DNA of 64,000 nt. Origin: CAG-103 sp963627135. GTDB taxonomy: Bacteria; Bacillota; Clostridia; Oscillospirales; Oscillospiraceae. The notes beneath the pieces were generated by a model. The model did no database searches. It was not told where the DNA came from and worked only from the letters and a program-made list of their open reading frames with translations. Numbering within the stretch: the stretch's first letter is position 1; each line of letters begins with the position of its first letter. The stretch is taken from contig CAVFZY010000010.1 in assembly GCA_963627135.1 (NCBI GenBank), forward strand, positions 1-64,000, in the 5' to 3' direction. Both the position numbers and the translations under genes were made by a program. Positions 24,384 through 32,461 of this stretch are shown one piece after another.

Positions 24384-24421
24384 TGTGGTGGATTCCTCCA
24401 TTTCAACAGTATGTTGACCTT

Positions 24422-24449
24422 ATTATACCCCGAAAGCGCAGGAAGTCAA
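24422..24449 (-). promoter_or_regulatory. Promoter for mrp
   Basis: On the minus strand TTGACT, a 16-base spacer and TATAAT lie 39 bases before the mrp ATG. The -35 box overlaps the last codons of the amidase gene. Confidence 0.7.
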
Positions 24450-25798
24450 CCGCCGGACTTGCGCAGGAAGTCATTGAGCTCGCACAGCACGACGCACGCC
24501 TCGGCGCGCGAGGCATTGGCCAGCGGGGCAAAGCCCGTGTCACGCCCGGACAACAGCCCCTTCTCATAGCAGAAGCAGACACTGTCGAGCGCCCACGGGG
24601 CGATGTCGGCGCGGTCGGGAATGCTGTAGGCCGAGGAGTCGGCGCTCGGCGTCGTGTCCACACCCTTCCAGGCGAGGTAGCCCGCCATGATCTGTGCCAT
24701 CTCCTGGCGCGTGATGTTCCGGTCAGGCAGAAACCGCCCGTCGTCCGTGCCAGAGACGATACCCTCCGACGCGGCCCAGGCCACGCTTGGGGCATACCAC
24801 TGCGTCGCCGACACATCCGGGAACCGGCTTCCGGGATAGTCTGCCTCATCCACACCAGAGAGGCCCGCGAGCATGGTCACGAACATGGCGCGCGTGAGCG
24901 TACCATCCGGCTGGAACAGTCCGTTGCCTGTGCCGTTGACCCAGCCCGCATCCGCGGCGCGGTTGATGTAGTCCTTCGCCCAGTGGCTGCGGCAGTCGCG
25001 AAACAGCGGCTCGACATCGACCTCGCCGGGGTCCTTCTTCACAAGGCCGTAATAGGCCGCGATGCCGCGCGCGTCCGCCTGCGCGATGGCCCGGAGCTTG
25101 GCATCGCTCGAGAGGAACTGCTCGCAGTCGCTGTTGCTGCTGATAAAGCAGTGCTCGACGATCATGGCCGGAATGTGCCGGAGCTGGCCATAGCGGACGA
25201 TGCCGTAATAGTCGGCGAGCTTGCCATTGGGATAGGTCGTGCCGTCGTGCGAGCCCTCTTTGACGAGACCGCGGGTCGTGTCGATGCCCAGCAGGTTGAG
25301 CTGCGTAAGGATATTTGTGCCGACAGCGTCGATGACTTTCGCGCAGTCGGCGTCATAGTTGCCGTTGCTGGCGAGAATCAGCCCACCGTGCACGGACTGA
25401 TTGCTGCCGGCAGAGTTCAGGTGCAGGCTCACGAGCAGGTCGGAGTATTTTTCGGCAGCAAAGTCCACACGCCGCTCCACCTTGCTCAAGGGAGCCGTAT
25501 AATACGTACCGTAGCTGTCCGAGCGCGTCATGTCCACGTGGACATTGCGATAAGTCTCGAGCTCCTCCTTTAAGTACAGGCCGATCTTGAGCACAAGGTC
25601 CGCCTCCTGATAGCCATAAGTGCCGCTGACGGCGCCGGAGTCGTTGCCGCCCGCACCGTCGCCGCCGTGGCCGGGGTCGAGCGTGATATAGAGCCAGTCG
25701 CCATCTTTGGCGGCAGTCTCGTTCACCGCCGCGGCCGCTGGGCACAGCAGCGCCGCCGTCAGCGCCAGCGTGAGAAAGAAAGATAAGATCCGCTTCAT
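24446..25798 (-). CDS. N-acetylmuramoyl-L-alanine amidase with SLH domains
   Basis: Secreted cell-wall hydrolase of 450 residues. A signal peptide (KRILSFFLTLALTAALLCPAAAA) is followed by an Amidase_3 zinc domain at about 35-260: LDPGHGG (first zinc His), QEADL (Glu), SLHLNSAG (second His) and IVEHCF (catalytic Glu). Three SLH repeats (about 265-450; for example FQPDGTLTRAMFVTMLAGL and FLPDRNITRQEMAQIMAGYL) should bind secondary wall polymer and hold it at the surface. It cleaves the bond between muramic acid and the stem peptide. The ribosome-binding site is weak (GGATGAACG). Confidence 0.9.
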   Translation of the reverse strand: MKRILSFFLTLALTAALLCPAAAAVNETAAKDGDWLYITLDPGHGGDGAGGNDSGAVSGTYGYQEADLVLKIGLYLKEELETYRNVHVDMTRSDSYGTYYTAPLSKVERRVDFAAEKYSDLLVSLHLNSAGSNQSVHGGLILASNGNYDADCAKVIDAVGTNILTQLNLLGIDTTRGLVKEGSHDGTTYPNGKLADYYGIVRYGQLRHIPAMIVEHCFISSNSDCEQFLSSDAKLRAIAQADARGIAAYYGLVKKDPGEVDVEPLFRDCRSHWAKDYINRAADAGWVNGTGNGLFQPDGTLTRAMFVTMLAGLSGVDEADYPGSRFPDVSATQWYAPSVAWAASEGIVSGTDDGRFLPDRNITRQEMAQIMAGYLAWKGVDTTPSADSSAYSIPDRADIAPWALDSVCFCYEKGLLSGRDTGFAPLANASRAEACVVLCELNDFLRKSGG

Positions 25799-25944
25799 CG
25801 TTCATCCGGGTGCGCCAGAGTGCGCGCCCGTCCTCCTTCCTGGGAATGATGACAACTTTTGTCGAAGCCGATTGTACCCCACCCGCACCGCTTTTGCAAG
25901 GGCATGGTCTGCCAACGACGGAAATTTCAGGAACCGCACCGGAT

Positions 25945-25974
25945 TTGACATTTACAGCCGGGTTGTGCTATGCT
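25945..25974 (+). promoter_or_regulatory. Promoter for the nucleotidyltransferase gene
   Basis: A perfect TTGACA, an 18-base spacer and TATGCT lie about 35 bases before the start codon at 26009. The rest of the 210-bp gap (25799-26008) holds the divergent upstream region of the amidase; no clear box was found for that direction. Confidence 0.7.
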
Positions 25975-26008
25975 GTGTGATACCCTATGACAAAATGAGG
26001 TTATCTAC

Positions 26009-26920
26009 ATGGATATGACTCTGGTAATAATGGCGGCCGGCCTCGGCTCGCGCTATGGCGGCGTCAAGCAGATCGAGCGGCTCGGCCCCGACGGCGAGAT
26101 CCTGATGGAGTACGCGATCTACGACGCGCTGCGCGCCGGGTTTGACCGCATCGTGCTCATCATCAAGCCGTCGATGCTGCAGGACGTGCGTGACCTGTTC
26201 GGCGACCGCATCGAGCAGCGCACCGGCAAGCGCATCGACTACGCATTCCAGACGCCTGACCGCTTCACCGCGGCGCGGCCGGAGCTGGCGCAGCGGCAAA
26301 AGCCGCTCGGCACCGTGCATGCCGTACTGTGCGCGCATGATATGATCCGGACGCCGTTTGCCGTCATCAACGCCGATGATTTTTACGGCTGCGGCGCCAT
26401 TGACGCCATCGCCGCCGCGCTGCCGGAGCTTGGCGGCGCGCAGGATGCCGCCATGGTCGGCTACCGCCTGAAAAACACCGTGAGTCCCTTCGGCACCGTC
26501 ACGCGTGGCGTGTGCGCGACCGAAAACGGCCTGCTGCGCAAGGTGCAGGAAACGTATCAGATCCAGCTCTGCCCCGACGGCACGATCCGCGACACGTCCG
26601 GCGCGGGCGAGGGCGTTATGCTCGACCCCGAGGCGCTCGTGAGCATGAACCTGTGGGGCTATCACCCCGCGATGCTGGACGTGATGGCGCAGTATTTTGA
26701 CGACTTTGTGCGCAATCTTGCCCCCGGCGACGAGAAGCGCGAGTGCCTGCTGCCCGTGATGATGGACGCACTCACGGCACAGGGCCGTGTGCGCACGCGC
26801 GTGCTGCAGACGGATGAGCACTGGTTCGGCCTGACGTATCAGGACGACAAGCCCGGCGTCGTCGCGGCGCTCCGTGCCCTGCACGCCGACGGGACGTATC
26901 CCCCGGCGCTGTGGAAGTGA
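26009..26920 (+). CDS. Sugar-phosphate nucleotidyltransferase family protein
   Basis: 303 residues with a GT-A-like nucleotidyltransferase fold. The signature VIMAAGLGSRYGGVKQIE is at the N-terminus, PLGTVHAVLCAHDMI comes next, and the metal-binding NADDFYG is near residue 125. Such stand-alone proteins in Clostridia resemble UTP-glucose-1-phosphate uridylyltransferase or MobA-like transferases, but the exact sugar is unknown. It is transcribed alone between a promoter and a 13-bp hairpin. It is not part of the ugd/rml or glg clusters, so its pathway is open. Confidence 0.8.
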   Translation: MDMTLVIMAAGLGSRYGGVKQIERLGPDGEILMEYAIYDALRAGFDRIVLIIKPSMLQDVRDLFGDRIEQRTGKRIDYAFQTPDRFTAARPELAQRQKPLGTVHAVLCAHDMIRTPFAVINADDFYGCGAIDAIAAALPELGGAQDAAMVGYRLKNTVSPFGTVTRGVCATENGLLRKVQETYQIQLCPDGTIRDTSGAGEGVMLDPEALVSMNLWGYHPAMLDVMAQYFDDFVRNLAPGDEKRECLLPVMMDALTAQGRVRTRVLQTDEHWFGLTYQDDKPGVVAALRALHADGTYPPALWK

Positions 26921-26933
26921 CACGCAAACCGCC

Positions 26934-26964
26934 AATCGCGGCGATCGGACAGATCGCCGCGATT
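26934..26964 (+). other. Perfect 13-bp hairpin after the nucleotidyltransferase gene
   Basis: AATCGCGGCGATC and its exact complement around GGACA, 14 bases past the stop codon. It is followed by TCTCTGC rather than a T-run, so it is at best a weak terminator. It could act as an RNA 3-prime stabiliser or a protein-binding palindrome. Confidence 0.6.
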
Positions 26965-27049
26965 TCTCTGCAAAATTCTAATGTTTCTAATGCTTTTTTA
27001 AGTGTCTCCCGGTATGATAAAGTAACCAAAGTTTCAGGAGGCACCCGCG

Positions 27050-27736
27050 ATGGAAGAGACACTGCGCATCGCCGTGTTCGGCGATTCCCTGATGAAAGGC
27101 ACGCTGCCGGACGAGCAGCTGCGGTATCATTTTCACACCGACCTGTTCGAGGCCCCGCTCGCCGGGCTGCACGCCGAGGTGACGAACAAGTCCGTCTTCG
27201 GCGCGACCTCGCGCAAGGGCGTCACGCTCGTGCAGCGTGACCTGGCCCGCGGCCACCGCTATGACTGGGCGCTCGTGGAATACGGCGGCAACGACTGCAA
27301 CTATGACTGGGCCGATGTGGCCGCGCACCCGGAACAGGACCACGACCCCGTGGTGCTGGCAGACGAATTCCGCGCGAACATGACGGCCATCGTGCAGATG
27401 CTGCGTGATGCCGGCATCTGCCCCATCTTCACGACCCTGCCGCCCATCGATGAGGTGAAATACCTCGCCTGCATCGACCACAACGGTGCAAGCGCCGCGG
27501 GCGTCATGCAGTGGCTGGGCGATGTGCGGCGCATCTACCGCACGCAGGAGCGCTACTCCGGGCTCGTGCGCACCATCGCCGCCGAGCTGGACGTGCCGTG
27601 CGTGGACCCGCGCGAGCGCTTTCTCGACAGAGGCGACCCCCGCGCGCTCAACGCGGATGACGGCATCCACCTGTCGGAGGAAGGGTACCGGCTGTTTTAC
27701 GGCGCACTCATCGAGCAGGTGCGCGCAATCATCTGA
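27050..27736 (+). CDS. SGNH/GDSL-family hydrolase
   Basis: 228-residue esterase-like protein without a signal peptide. Block I is VFGDSLMKG (catalytic Ser), block III VEYGGNDCNYDW (oxyanion Asn), and block V DGIHLSEEGYRLF (catalytic Asp and His). The fold serves acetyl-esterases, lysophospholipases and carbohydrate esterases; nothing here tells which. RBS AGGAGG is 9 bases before the ATG, and a terminator follows closely. It is a single-gene unit between the nucleotidyltransferase and the convergent malQ. Confidence 0.85.
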   Translation: MEETLRIAVFGDSLMKGTLPDEQLRYHFHTDLFEAPLAGLHAEVTNKSVFGATSRKGVTLVQRDLARGHRYDWALVEYGGNDCNYDWADVAAHPEQDHDPVVLADEFRANMTAIVQMLRDAGICPIFTTLPPIDEVKYLACIDHNGASAAGVMQWLGDVRRIYRTQERYSGLVRTIAAELDVPCVDPRERFLDRGDPRALNADDGIHLSEEGYRLFYGALIEQVRAII

Positions 27737-27749
27737 AATACATGCAAAA

Positions 27750-27787
27750 GGAGCGGACACCAGGCACGGTGTCCGCTCCTTTTTTTG
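27750..27787 (+). terminator. Terminator after the SGNH hydrolase
   Basis: Perfect 12-bp stem (GGAGCGGACACC and complement), short loop, then eight T residues ending just before the malQ stop. AAAA on the other flank may also help end malQ. Confidence 0.93.
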
Positions 27788-27788
27788 C

Positions 27789-29261
27789 TTATACGCGGCA
27801 GGCAGCCTGCGTGCGCGCGAGCAGGCGCGCGGCCGTCTGCGCGTCCGCCTGGCCGGGCAGCAGCCGCCAGGCCCAGTTGCCGGAGGCTGTGCCGGGCGTG
27901 TTCATGCGGCTCTCGGCGCCGAGGCCGAGCACGTCCTGCATCTGCGCGATGAACAGCTCCGCGCGCGAGCCCATGCCAGCGCGCAGCAGCGCCTCCGGCA
28001 GGCGCGCCACGTCATACACGCCGAGGCAGCGCATGGCATAGTCGGCGTCCGCGCCGCCGAGCGCCGCCCAGGCGGCAGCGGGCGCGTTGTCGTGCGTGCC
28101 GACATAGCAGACGCTGTGCGCGCGCACACGGTCGGGCCGGTGCTCGGACGTACCGCTGGGGTCGAAGCCAAACAGCAGCACGCGCATGCCCGGACAGCCG
28201 GAGCGCGCGACGAGTCGGCGCACATCGTCGTCGATCGTGCCGAGATCCTCGGCGATGAGCTGGAGTGCCGGTACCGCCGTGTGCAGCGCCTGCAGTAGCG
28301 CCAGACCGGGACCGGGCGCCCAGTGGCCGCTGCGGGCGGTCAGCTCGCCACGTGGCACCACCCAGTAGCTCGAAATAGCACGAAAATGGTCGATTCGCAC
28401 CACATCGTAGCGTTTTACAGCGCCGCGGATGCGGTCCTTCCACCACCGGAAGTCGTCCGCGCGCATGACGTCCCAAGCGTAGAGCGGGTTGCCCCAGAGC
28501 TGGCCGTCGGTGCTGAAATAGTCCGGCGGGACACCGGCGGCAGCGCTCGGCTGCCCGTCGGGGTCGAGGCAGAACTGCTCCGGCTGAGCCCAGACGTCCG
28601 CGCTGTCGGGCGCGACGTACATGGGCAGGTCGCCGATGATGCGCACGCCGCGCGCGTGGGCGTAGGCGCGCACCGCGTCCCACTGGCGGGTGAACTCCGT
28701 CTGCAGGTAGGCGTGCAGGAGCACGCGGTCATCGAGCTGCCGGGAAGCGGCCGCAAGCGCGGCAGCGTCCCGATCGCGCAGGGGCTGCAGCCAGGCATAC
28801 CACGGTGCGCCGCCCTGCGCCTCCTTGATAGCCATGTACAGGCAGTAGTCGCGCAGCCACGGTTCGGCTGCGAGCGCGGCGCGCAGCGCAGGTACAACGG
28901 TGTCCCGTTCGCGCGCGAACGCCGCGTCCCAGAGCGCGGTCTTGCCCGCGTGCACGCGGGCATAGTCCACGCGCATGGGGTCATCGCCCCAGTCGACGGC
29001 ACGCACCTCGGCGGCCGTGAGCGCGCCGCGCGCAACGAACGGCTCGGGCGAGAGCAGGTCGGTACTGCCGGCAAACGTCGAGGCCGACAGATACGGCGAG
29101 TGTGCGCCGTCCGGCGGGTTGAGGGGCAGGATCTGCCAATAGCGCTGCCCGGCGGCAGCGAGAAAGTCAATGAAATCCCGGGCGTCTTTGCCCAGGTCGC
29201 CGATGCCGCACGGCCCCGGCAGGGCCGACACCGGCAGCAGGATACCGCTGGAACGGTCCAT
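27789..29261 (-). CDS. malQ: 4-alpha-glucanotransferase (amylomaltase)
   Basis: GH77 enzyme that moves alpha-1,4-glucan segments between chains, trimming glycogen/maltodextrin together with glycogen phosphorylase. 490 residues, the short bacterial form. Seen are the start RSSGILLPVSALPGP followed by GIGDLG, the nucleophile region VRIDHFRAI, the acid/base AEDLGTI and the third acidic residue in VGTHDNAPAAAW. RBS AAAGGAG precedes the ATG. It is the last gene of queH-queT-malQ, with only 6 bp to queT, an unexpected pairing of glucan metabolism with queuosine salvage. The glg genes are about 10 kb away. Confidence 0.95.
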   Translation of the reverse strand: MDRSSGILLPVSALPGPCGIGDLGKDARDFIDFLAAAGQRYWQILPLNPPDGAHSPYLSASTFAGSTDLLSPEPFVARGALTAAEVRAVDWGDDPMRVDYARVHAGKTALWDAAFARERDTVVPALRAALAAEPWLRDYCLYMAIKEAQGGAPWYAWLQPLRDRDAAALAAASRQLDDRVLLHAYLQTEFTRQWDAVRAYAHARGVRIIGDLPMYVAPDSADVWAQPEQFCLDPDGQPSAAAGVPPDYFSTDGQLWGNPLYAWDVMRADDFRWWKDRIRGAVKRYDVVRIDHFRAISSYWVVPRGELTARSGHWAPGPGLALLQALHTAVPALQLIAEDLGTIDDDVRRLVARSGCPGMRVLLFGFDPSGTSEHRPDRVRAHSVCYVGTHDNAPAAAWAALGGADADYAMRCLGVYDVARLPEALLRAGMGSRAELFIAQMQDVLGLGAESRMNTPGTASGNWAWRLLPGQADAQTAARLLARTQAACRV

Positions 29262-29267
29262 GCTCCG

Positions 29268-29807
29268 TCACTCCTTTTGATAGCTGCGGATGATCTCGCA
29301 GAACTTCGGGTTGCGCGGCAGCAGGCGCATGAGCGGCAGGCCCAGCACGCCGAGCACAATGACCTCGCCGAGCGCGACCTGACCGCCGAAGATCCAGAAC
29401 GATGCATTCAGGTGCGGGAACACGGCGTCCGTGAGCGACCATGTGAGCACCGCGCCGACCAACACGAAATTGAACACGACCGGCATGAGCGCGGCCAAGA
29501 TGCACCGCACCCACGACTGCGCGCCGCGGCCGCGGCCGAGCCACGCCGTGCACAGCGCCGCCAGCAGCGTTGCGAGCGAGCCGAAGACCACGTCAAAAAT
29601 GCCCGCCGCGCTCAGCAGATTCGCGATCGCGCAGCCGGCGAACAGGCCCCACGCCGTACAGGGGATGAAAAACGGCAAAATGCACAGCACCTCCGAGACC
29701 CGGCACTGGATCGCTCCGTAACTGATCGGCGCCAGAAGCATCGTCAATGCGGCATAGGCCGCGCCCGTGACCGCCGCGGCGGTCAGCTTTCTCGTGGTGA
29801 TGTGCAT
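29268..29807 (-). CDS. queT: Queuosine-precursor ECF transporter S component QueT
   Basis: 179-residue membrane protein with about five to six helices. It contains PISYGAIQCRVSEVLCILPF, matching the Gly-Ala-x-Gln-x-Arg-x-Ser-Glu hallmark of the QueT family (substrate-binding subunit of an energy-coupling-factor importer for preQ0/preQ1-type precursors). No ECF A or T subunits are nearby, as usual for group II ECF systems with shared energising modules. The upstream gene is queH and the gap carries a probable preQ1-sensing leader. RBS GGGAGGA is 9 bases before the ATG. Confidence 0.92.
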   Translation of the reverse strand: MHITTRKLTAAAVTGAAYAALTMLLAPISYGAIQCRVSEVLCILPFFIPCTAWGLFAGCAIANLLSAAGIFDVVFGSLATLLAALCTAWLGRGRGAQSWVRCILAALMPVVFNFVLVGAVLTWSLTDAVFPHLNASFWIFGGQVALGEVIVLGVLGLPLMRLLPRNPKFCEIIRSYQKE

Positions 29808-29812
29808 GATTC

Positions 29813-29896
29813 AATTCCTCCCATTTTTTTCGTTGCACACGTTGTGCGCGCAGGGGTATGGCACCTGCGCATGATGGATTTGCGACGGCGGTTATT
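29813..29896 (-). promoter_or_regulatory. Candidate preQ1 riboswitch in the queT leader
   Basis: The queH-queT gap can fold (minus strand) into GCGCAGG / CCTGCGC around a loop holding CCATACC, then a small hairpin GCAC-AACGT-GTGC, then an A-rich stretch AACGAAAAAAA running into the ribosome-binding site TGGGAGGA. Loop bases ACCC or CCAT can pair with the Shine-Dalgarno region, a translational pseudoknot design like that of preQ1 riboswitches (class III-like rather than the short class I). Position before queT supports the idea. The class was assigned by eye. Confidence 0.5.
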
Positions 29897-30523
29897 TTAC
29901 TCCCCCGCCGCCGCATTGTCAACCGGTTTGCTGTACAGGCAGCCGCAGTATTCCTGCCGGTAGAGGCCGTACTGCCGGGAGAGCTCAATGCTGCGCTTAT
30001 AGCCCTCGCGCTTTTTGAAGTCCGACGGCAGCCAGCGCACGCCGTATTGCTGCGCCAGCTCCGCGCCGATGGCGTTGAGCCGCTGCGCATCCTTGTGCGG
30101 CGAGACGGTGAGCGTCGTGCCGAAAAAGTCGAACCCGTGCGCGCGCGCCTGCCGCGCCGTCTCCTCCAGGCGCAGGCGGAAGCACACCGTGCAGCGCGCG
30201 CCGCCCTCCGGCTCGCGCTCGAGCCCGCAGACGGCGTCGAGATAGCGCTGCCCGTCATATTCGCACGCGAGCAGCTCGACCGGCTCCGGCGTCGGGAGCC
30301 GGCGGATGAGCTCCTGCTGCCAGTAGAGGCGGCGGTCATATTCGTCTCGCGGCTGGATGTTCGGGTTATAATACAGCACGGTCACGCGAAAATACCGCGT
30401 GAGGTACTCGAGCACGTAGCTGCTGCACGGGCCGCAGCAGCTCTGCAGCAGCAGGCGCGGCTTGCCCTCCGGCGGGAGGGCGGCAAGCAGCGCATCGAGC
30501 TGTTTTTGATAGTTTTCTTTCAT
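29897..30523 (-). CDS. queH: Epoxyqueuosine reductase QueH
   Basis: Reduces epoxyqueuosine to queuosine in tRNA; the cobalamin-independent alternative to QueG. 208 residues of the former DUF208 family. Diagnostic motifs are the tandem cysteines LLLQSCCGPCSS near the N-terminus, CTVCF in the middle and EYCGCLYSK near the C-terminus, which bind a 4Fe-4S cluster and a second metal. DEYDRR and TTLTVSPHKD are also family-typical. The start MKENYQKQL has AGGTGA 8 bases upstream. It is first in queH-queT-malQ. Confidence 0.95.
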   Translation of the reverse strand: MKENYQKQLDALLAALPPEGKPRLLLQSCCGPCSSYVLEYLTRYFRVTVLYYNPNIQPRDEYDRRLYWQQELIRRLPTPEPVELLACEYDGQRYLDAVCGLEREPEGGARCTVCFRLRLEETARQARAHGFDFFGTTLTVSPHKDAQRLNAIGAELAQQYGVRWLPSDFKKREGYKRSIELSRQYGLYRQEYCGCLYSKPVDNAAAGE

Positions 30524-30579
30524 AAGCGTCACCTGCCGGACAGTATAGCACACCCGCGCGCAGAATACCAGTGCGGGCC

Positions 30580-30608
30580 TTGACGCGGCGGGGCTTTTCC
30601 GATATGAT
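30580..30608 (+). promoter_or_regulatory. Promoter for the dCMP deaminase gene
   Basis: TTGACG, a 17-base spacer and TATGAT lie 37 bases before the chosen ATG. On the other strand a TATACT at 30542-30547 may be the -10 box for queH, but its -35 is poor. Confidence 0.7.
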
Positions 30609-30645
30609 AGAAAATAGGAAATTATGCGAAGGAGGCGCGTCCGTT

Positions 30646-31140
30646 ATGGACCAGCGCATGAGCAAGGACAAATATTATCTCAACATCGCCGACGCAGTGC
30701 TTGACCGCTCAACCTGCCTGCGGCGTAAATATGGCGCGATCATCGTCAAGAACGACGAGATCCTCTCCACGGGCTACAACGGCGCGCCGCGCGGGCGCGT
30801 CAACTGCTCCGAGCTCGGCTACTGCAACCGCGAGCAGCTCAACATCCCCAGCGGCCAGCGGTATGAGCTGTGCCGCAGCGTGCACGCCGAGGCCAACGCC
30901 ATCATCTCCGCCGCCCGGCGCGACATGATCGGCGGCACGCTCTACCTCGTCGGGCGCGACGCCGCCACCGGCGATCTGCTGCACGACACGACCTCGTGCG
31001 CCATGTGCCGGCGCATGATCATCAACTCCGGCATCACGCGCGTCGTCAACCGCATCGGCGACGACGGCATCGAGATCATCGATGTACAAAACTGGATCGT
31101 CAACGACGAGTCCATCCAGCCGAAGGTGGAGGCCGAATGA
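30646..31140 (+). CDS. Deoxycytidylate (dCMP) deaminase
   Basis: Converts dCMP to dUMP for thymidylate synthesis. 164 residues (ComEB/dCMP deaminase family). Zinc-site motifs are SVHAEANAI (His and catalytic Glu) and TTSCAMCRRMIINSG (two Cys), with SKDKYYLNIADAVLDRSTC at the N-terminus and the ILSTGYNGAPRG substrate loop. AAGGAGG precedes the ATG. The gene is single and just before prfB, which has its own promoter. Confidence 0.93.
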   Translation: MDQRMSKDKYYLNIADAVLDRSTCLRRKYGAIIVKNDEILSTGYNGAPRGRVNCSELGYCNREQLNIPSGQRYELCRSVHAEANAIISAARRDMIGGTLYLVGRDAATGDLLHDTTSCAMCRRMIINSGITRVVNRIGDDGIEIIDVQNWIVNDESIQPKVEAE

Positions 31141-31152
31141 ACGCGGTTTTGC

Positions 31153-31181
31153 TTTACAAGCGCGGTACTTTTGATTATAAT
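31153..31181 (+). promoter_or_regulatory. Promoter for prfB
   Basis: TTTACA, a 17-base spacer and a perfect TATAAT lie 36 bases before the prfB ATG. Confidence 0.8.
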
Positions 31182-31217
31182 AAGTAAGTTAGACTGAAAA
31201 AAGGCAGGATTCAACGT

Positions 31218-32339
31218 ATGGCATCCATTGCATTCGAGGAATATAAAAACAAACTCAACAACCTCCGCCCGGCGCTGGACGATCTGGGCGGCGCGCTGCA
31301 TCTCGACGAGGCGCACAACGAGGTCGAAAAGCTCGAGGAGGAAAGCGCACAGGACGGTTTCTGGAACGACACCGAAAACAGCCAGCGCGTGCAAAAGCGC
31401 ATCAAAACACTCCAGCACAAGCTCGATCGCTACGCCAAGCTCTCCGGCGCGTGGGAGGACATGCTGACCATGTGCGAGATGGCCATCGAGGAGGACGACG
31501 ACTCGATGCTGTCCGACCTGGAGAGCGAATTTCACACCTTCGAGGAGACGCTCGAGTCCATGCGGCTCGAGACGCTGCTGACCGGCGAGTATGACGCGAA
31601 CAACGCCATCCTCACCTTCCACGCCGGCGCCGGCGGCACCGAGGCGCAGGACTGGACGAGCATGCTCTACCGCATGTACAACATGTGGGCCGAGCGCCAC
31701 GGCTACACCGTCAAGCTCATGGACTATCTCGACGGCGACGAGGCCGGCATCAAGAGCGCGACGATCATGATCGAGGGCGAGAATGCCTACGGCTTCCTCA
31801 AGAGCGAAAACGGCATCCACCGGCTCGTGCGCATCAGCCCGTTTGACGCCTCCGGCCGCCGCCACACGTCGTTCGCCGCCGTGGAGGTCATGCCCGAGAT
31901 CACCGAGGACAGCGAGATCGAGCTGCGCGACGAGGACATCAAGATGGACGTGTACCGCTCCTCCGGCGCGGGCGGCCAGAAGGTCAACAAGACCTCGTCC
32001 GCCGTGCGTCTGACGCACATCCCGACCGGCATCGTCGTGTCCAGCCAGGTCGAGCGCAGCCACTTCCAGAACCTAGAAAATTGCAAGAACATGCTCCGCG
32101 CGCGCCTGGCCGAGATCAAGGAGCGCGAGCACCTCGAGAAGATCTCCGACATCAAGGGCGTGCAGCTCAAGATCGAGTGGGGCAGCCAGATCCGTTCGTA
32201 CGTGTTCATGCCGTACACGCTGGCCAAGGACCACCGCACCGGCTATGAAAACGGCAACATTCAGGCTGTCATGGACGGCGACATCGACGGCTTCATCAAC
32301 GCCTACCTGAGCATGAACGCTGACAAGGAAAATAAATAA
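31218..32339 (+). CDS. prfB: Peptide chain release factor 2
   Basis: Terminates translation at UGA and UAA. 373 residues in one uninterrupted frame. The tripeptide determinant region has RISPFD (the SPF anticodon), and the catalytic GGQ is in SSGAGGQKVNKTSSAVR. Most bacterial prfB genes have a programmed +1 frameshift with an in-frame UGA around codon 25; here the equivalent place (LDDLGGALHLDE) reads through with no stop. The gene lies between its own promoter and a terminator whose loop is occupied by a palindromic mini-element. Confidence 0.96.
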   Translation: MASIAFEEYKNKLNNLRPALDDLGGALHLDEAHNEVEKLEEESAQDGFWNDTENSQRVQKRIKTLQHKLDRYAKLSGAWEDMLTMCEMAIEEDDDSMLSDLESEFHTFEETLESMRLETLLTGEYDANNAILTFHAGAGGTEAQDWTSMLYRMYNMWAERHGYTVKLMDYLDGDEAGIKSATIMIEGENAYGFLKSENGIHRLVRISPFDASGRRHTSFAAVEVMPEITEDSEIELRDEDIKMDVYRSSGAGGQKVNKTSSAVRLTHIPTGIVVSSQVERSHFQNLENCKNMLRARLAEIKEREHLEKISDIKGVQLKIEWGSQIRSYVFMPYTLAKDHRTGYENGNIQAVMDGDIDGFINAYLSMNADKENK

Positions 32340-32352
32340 CGCCGCAGCGCAA

Positions 32353-32457
32353 AGCGCCACAGTCAAAATGAACAGCACCCCATTTGTTAGACAAGTTACG
32401 TTATAATATTTGTCTAACTTTTGGGGGTCACTTCAAAAGGCTGCGGCGCTGTTTTTT
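32353..32457 (+). terminator. prfB terminator split by a mini-element
   Basis: AGCGCCACAGTC (32353-32364) pairs with GGCTGCGGCGCT (32439-32450; one mismatch, one G-U), followed by G and six T residues. Between the arms only an AAAA loop would remain if the 67-bp palindrome at 32369-32435 and one AAA were removed. The original hairpin-loop-T-run is thus a normal terminator into which the element inserted. Since the insert is itself a palindrome, the combined structure may still fold and terminate. Confidence 0.8.
32369..32435 (+). mobile_element. Mini inverted-repeat element, copy 2 (IS3-end-like)
   Basis: 67 bp bounded by TG and CA. The left end is TGAACAGCACCCCATTTG followed by TTAGACAA, the right end TTGTCTAACTTTTGGGGG followed by TCACTTCA. 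The middle is GTTACGTTATAATAT. AAA on both sides fits a 3-bp target duplication, the size made by IS3-family transposases. It shares its left end and central TATAAT with copy 1 at 19-79. There is no coding capacity, so it could only move with a transposase encoded elsewhere. Confidence 0.75.
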
Positions 32458-32461
32458 CACC

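Noticed and set aside
24383..24401. Upstream ATG of mrp as the start
   Set aside because: That ATG lies directly before GGAGGAA, which is the ribosome-binding site for the ATG at 24381-24383.
32369..32435. Complete insertion sequence
   Set aside because: Only 67 bp between the ends; no room for a transposase.
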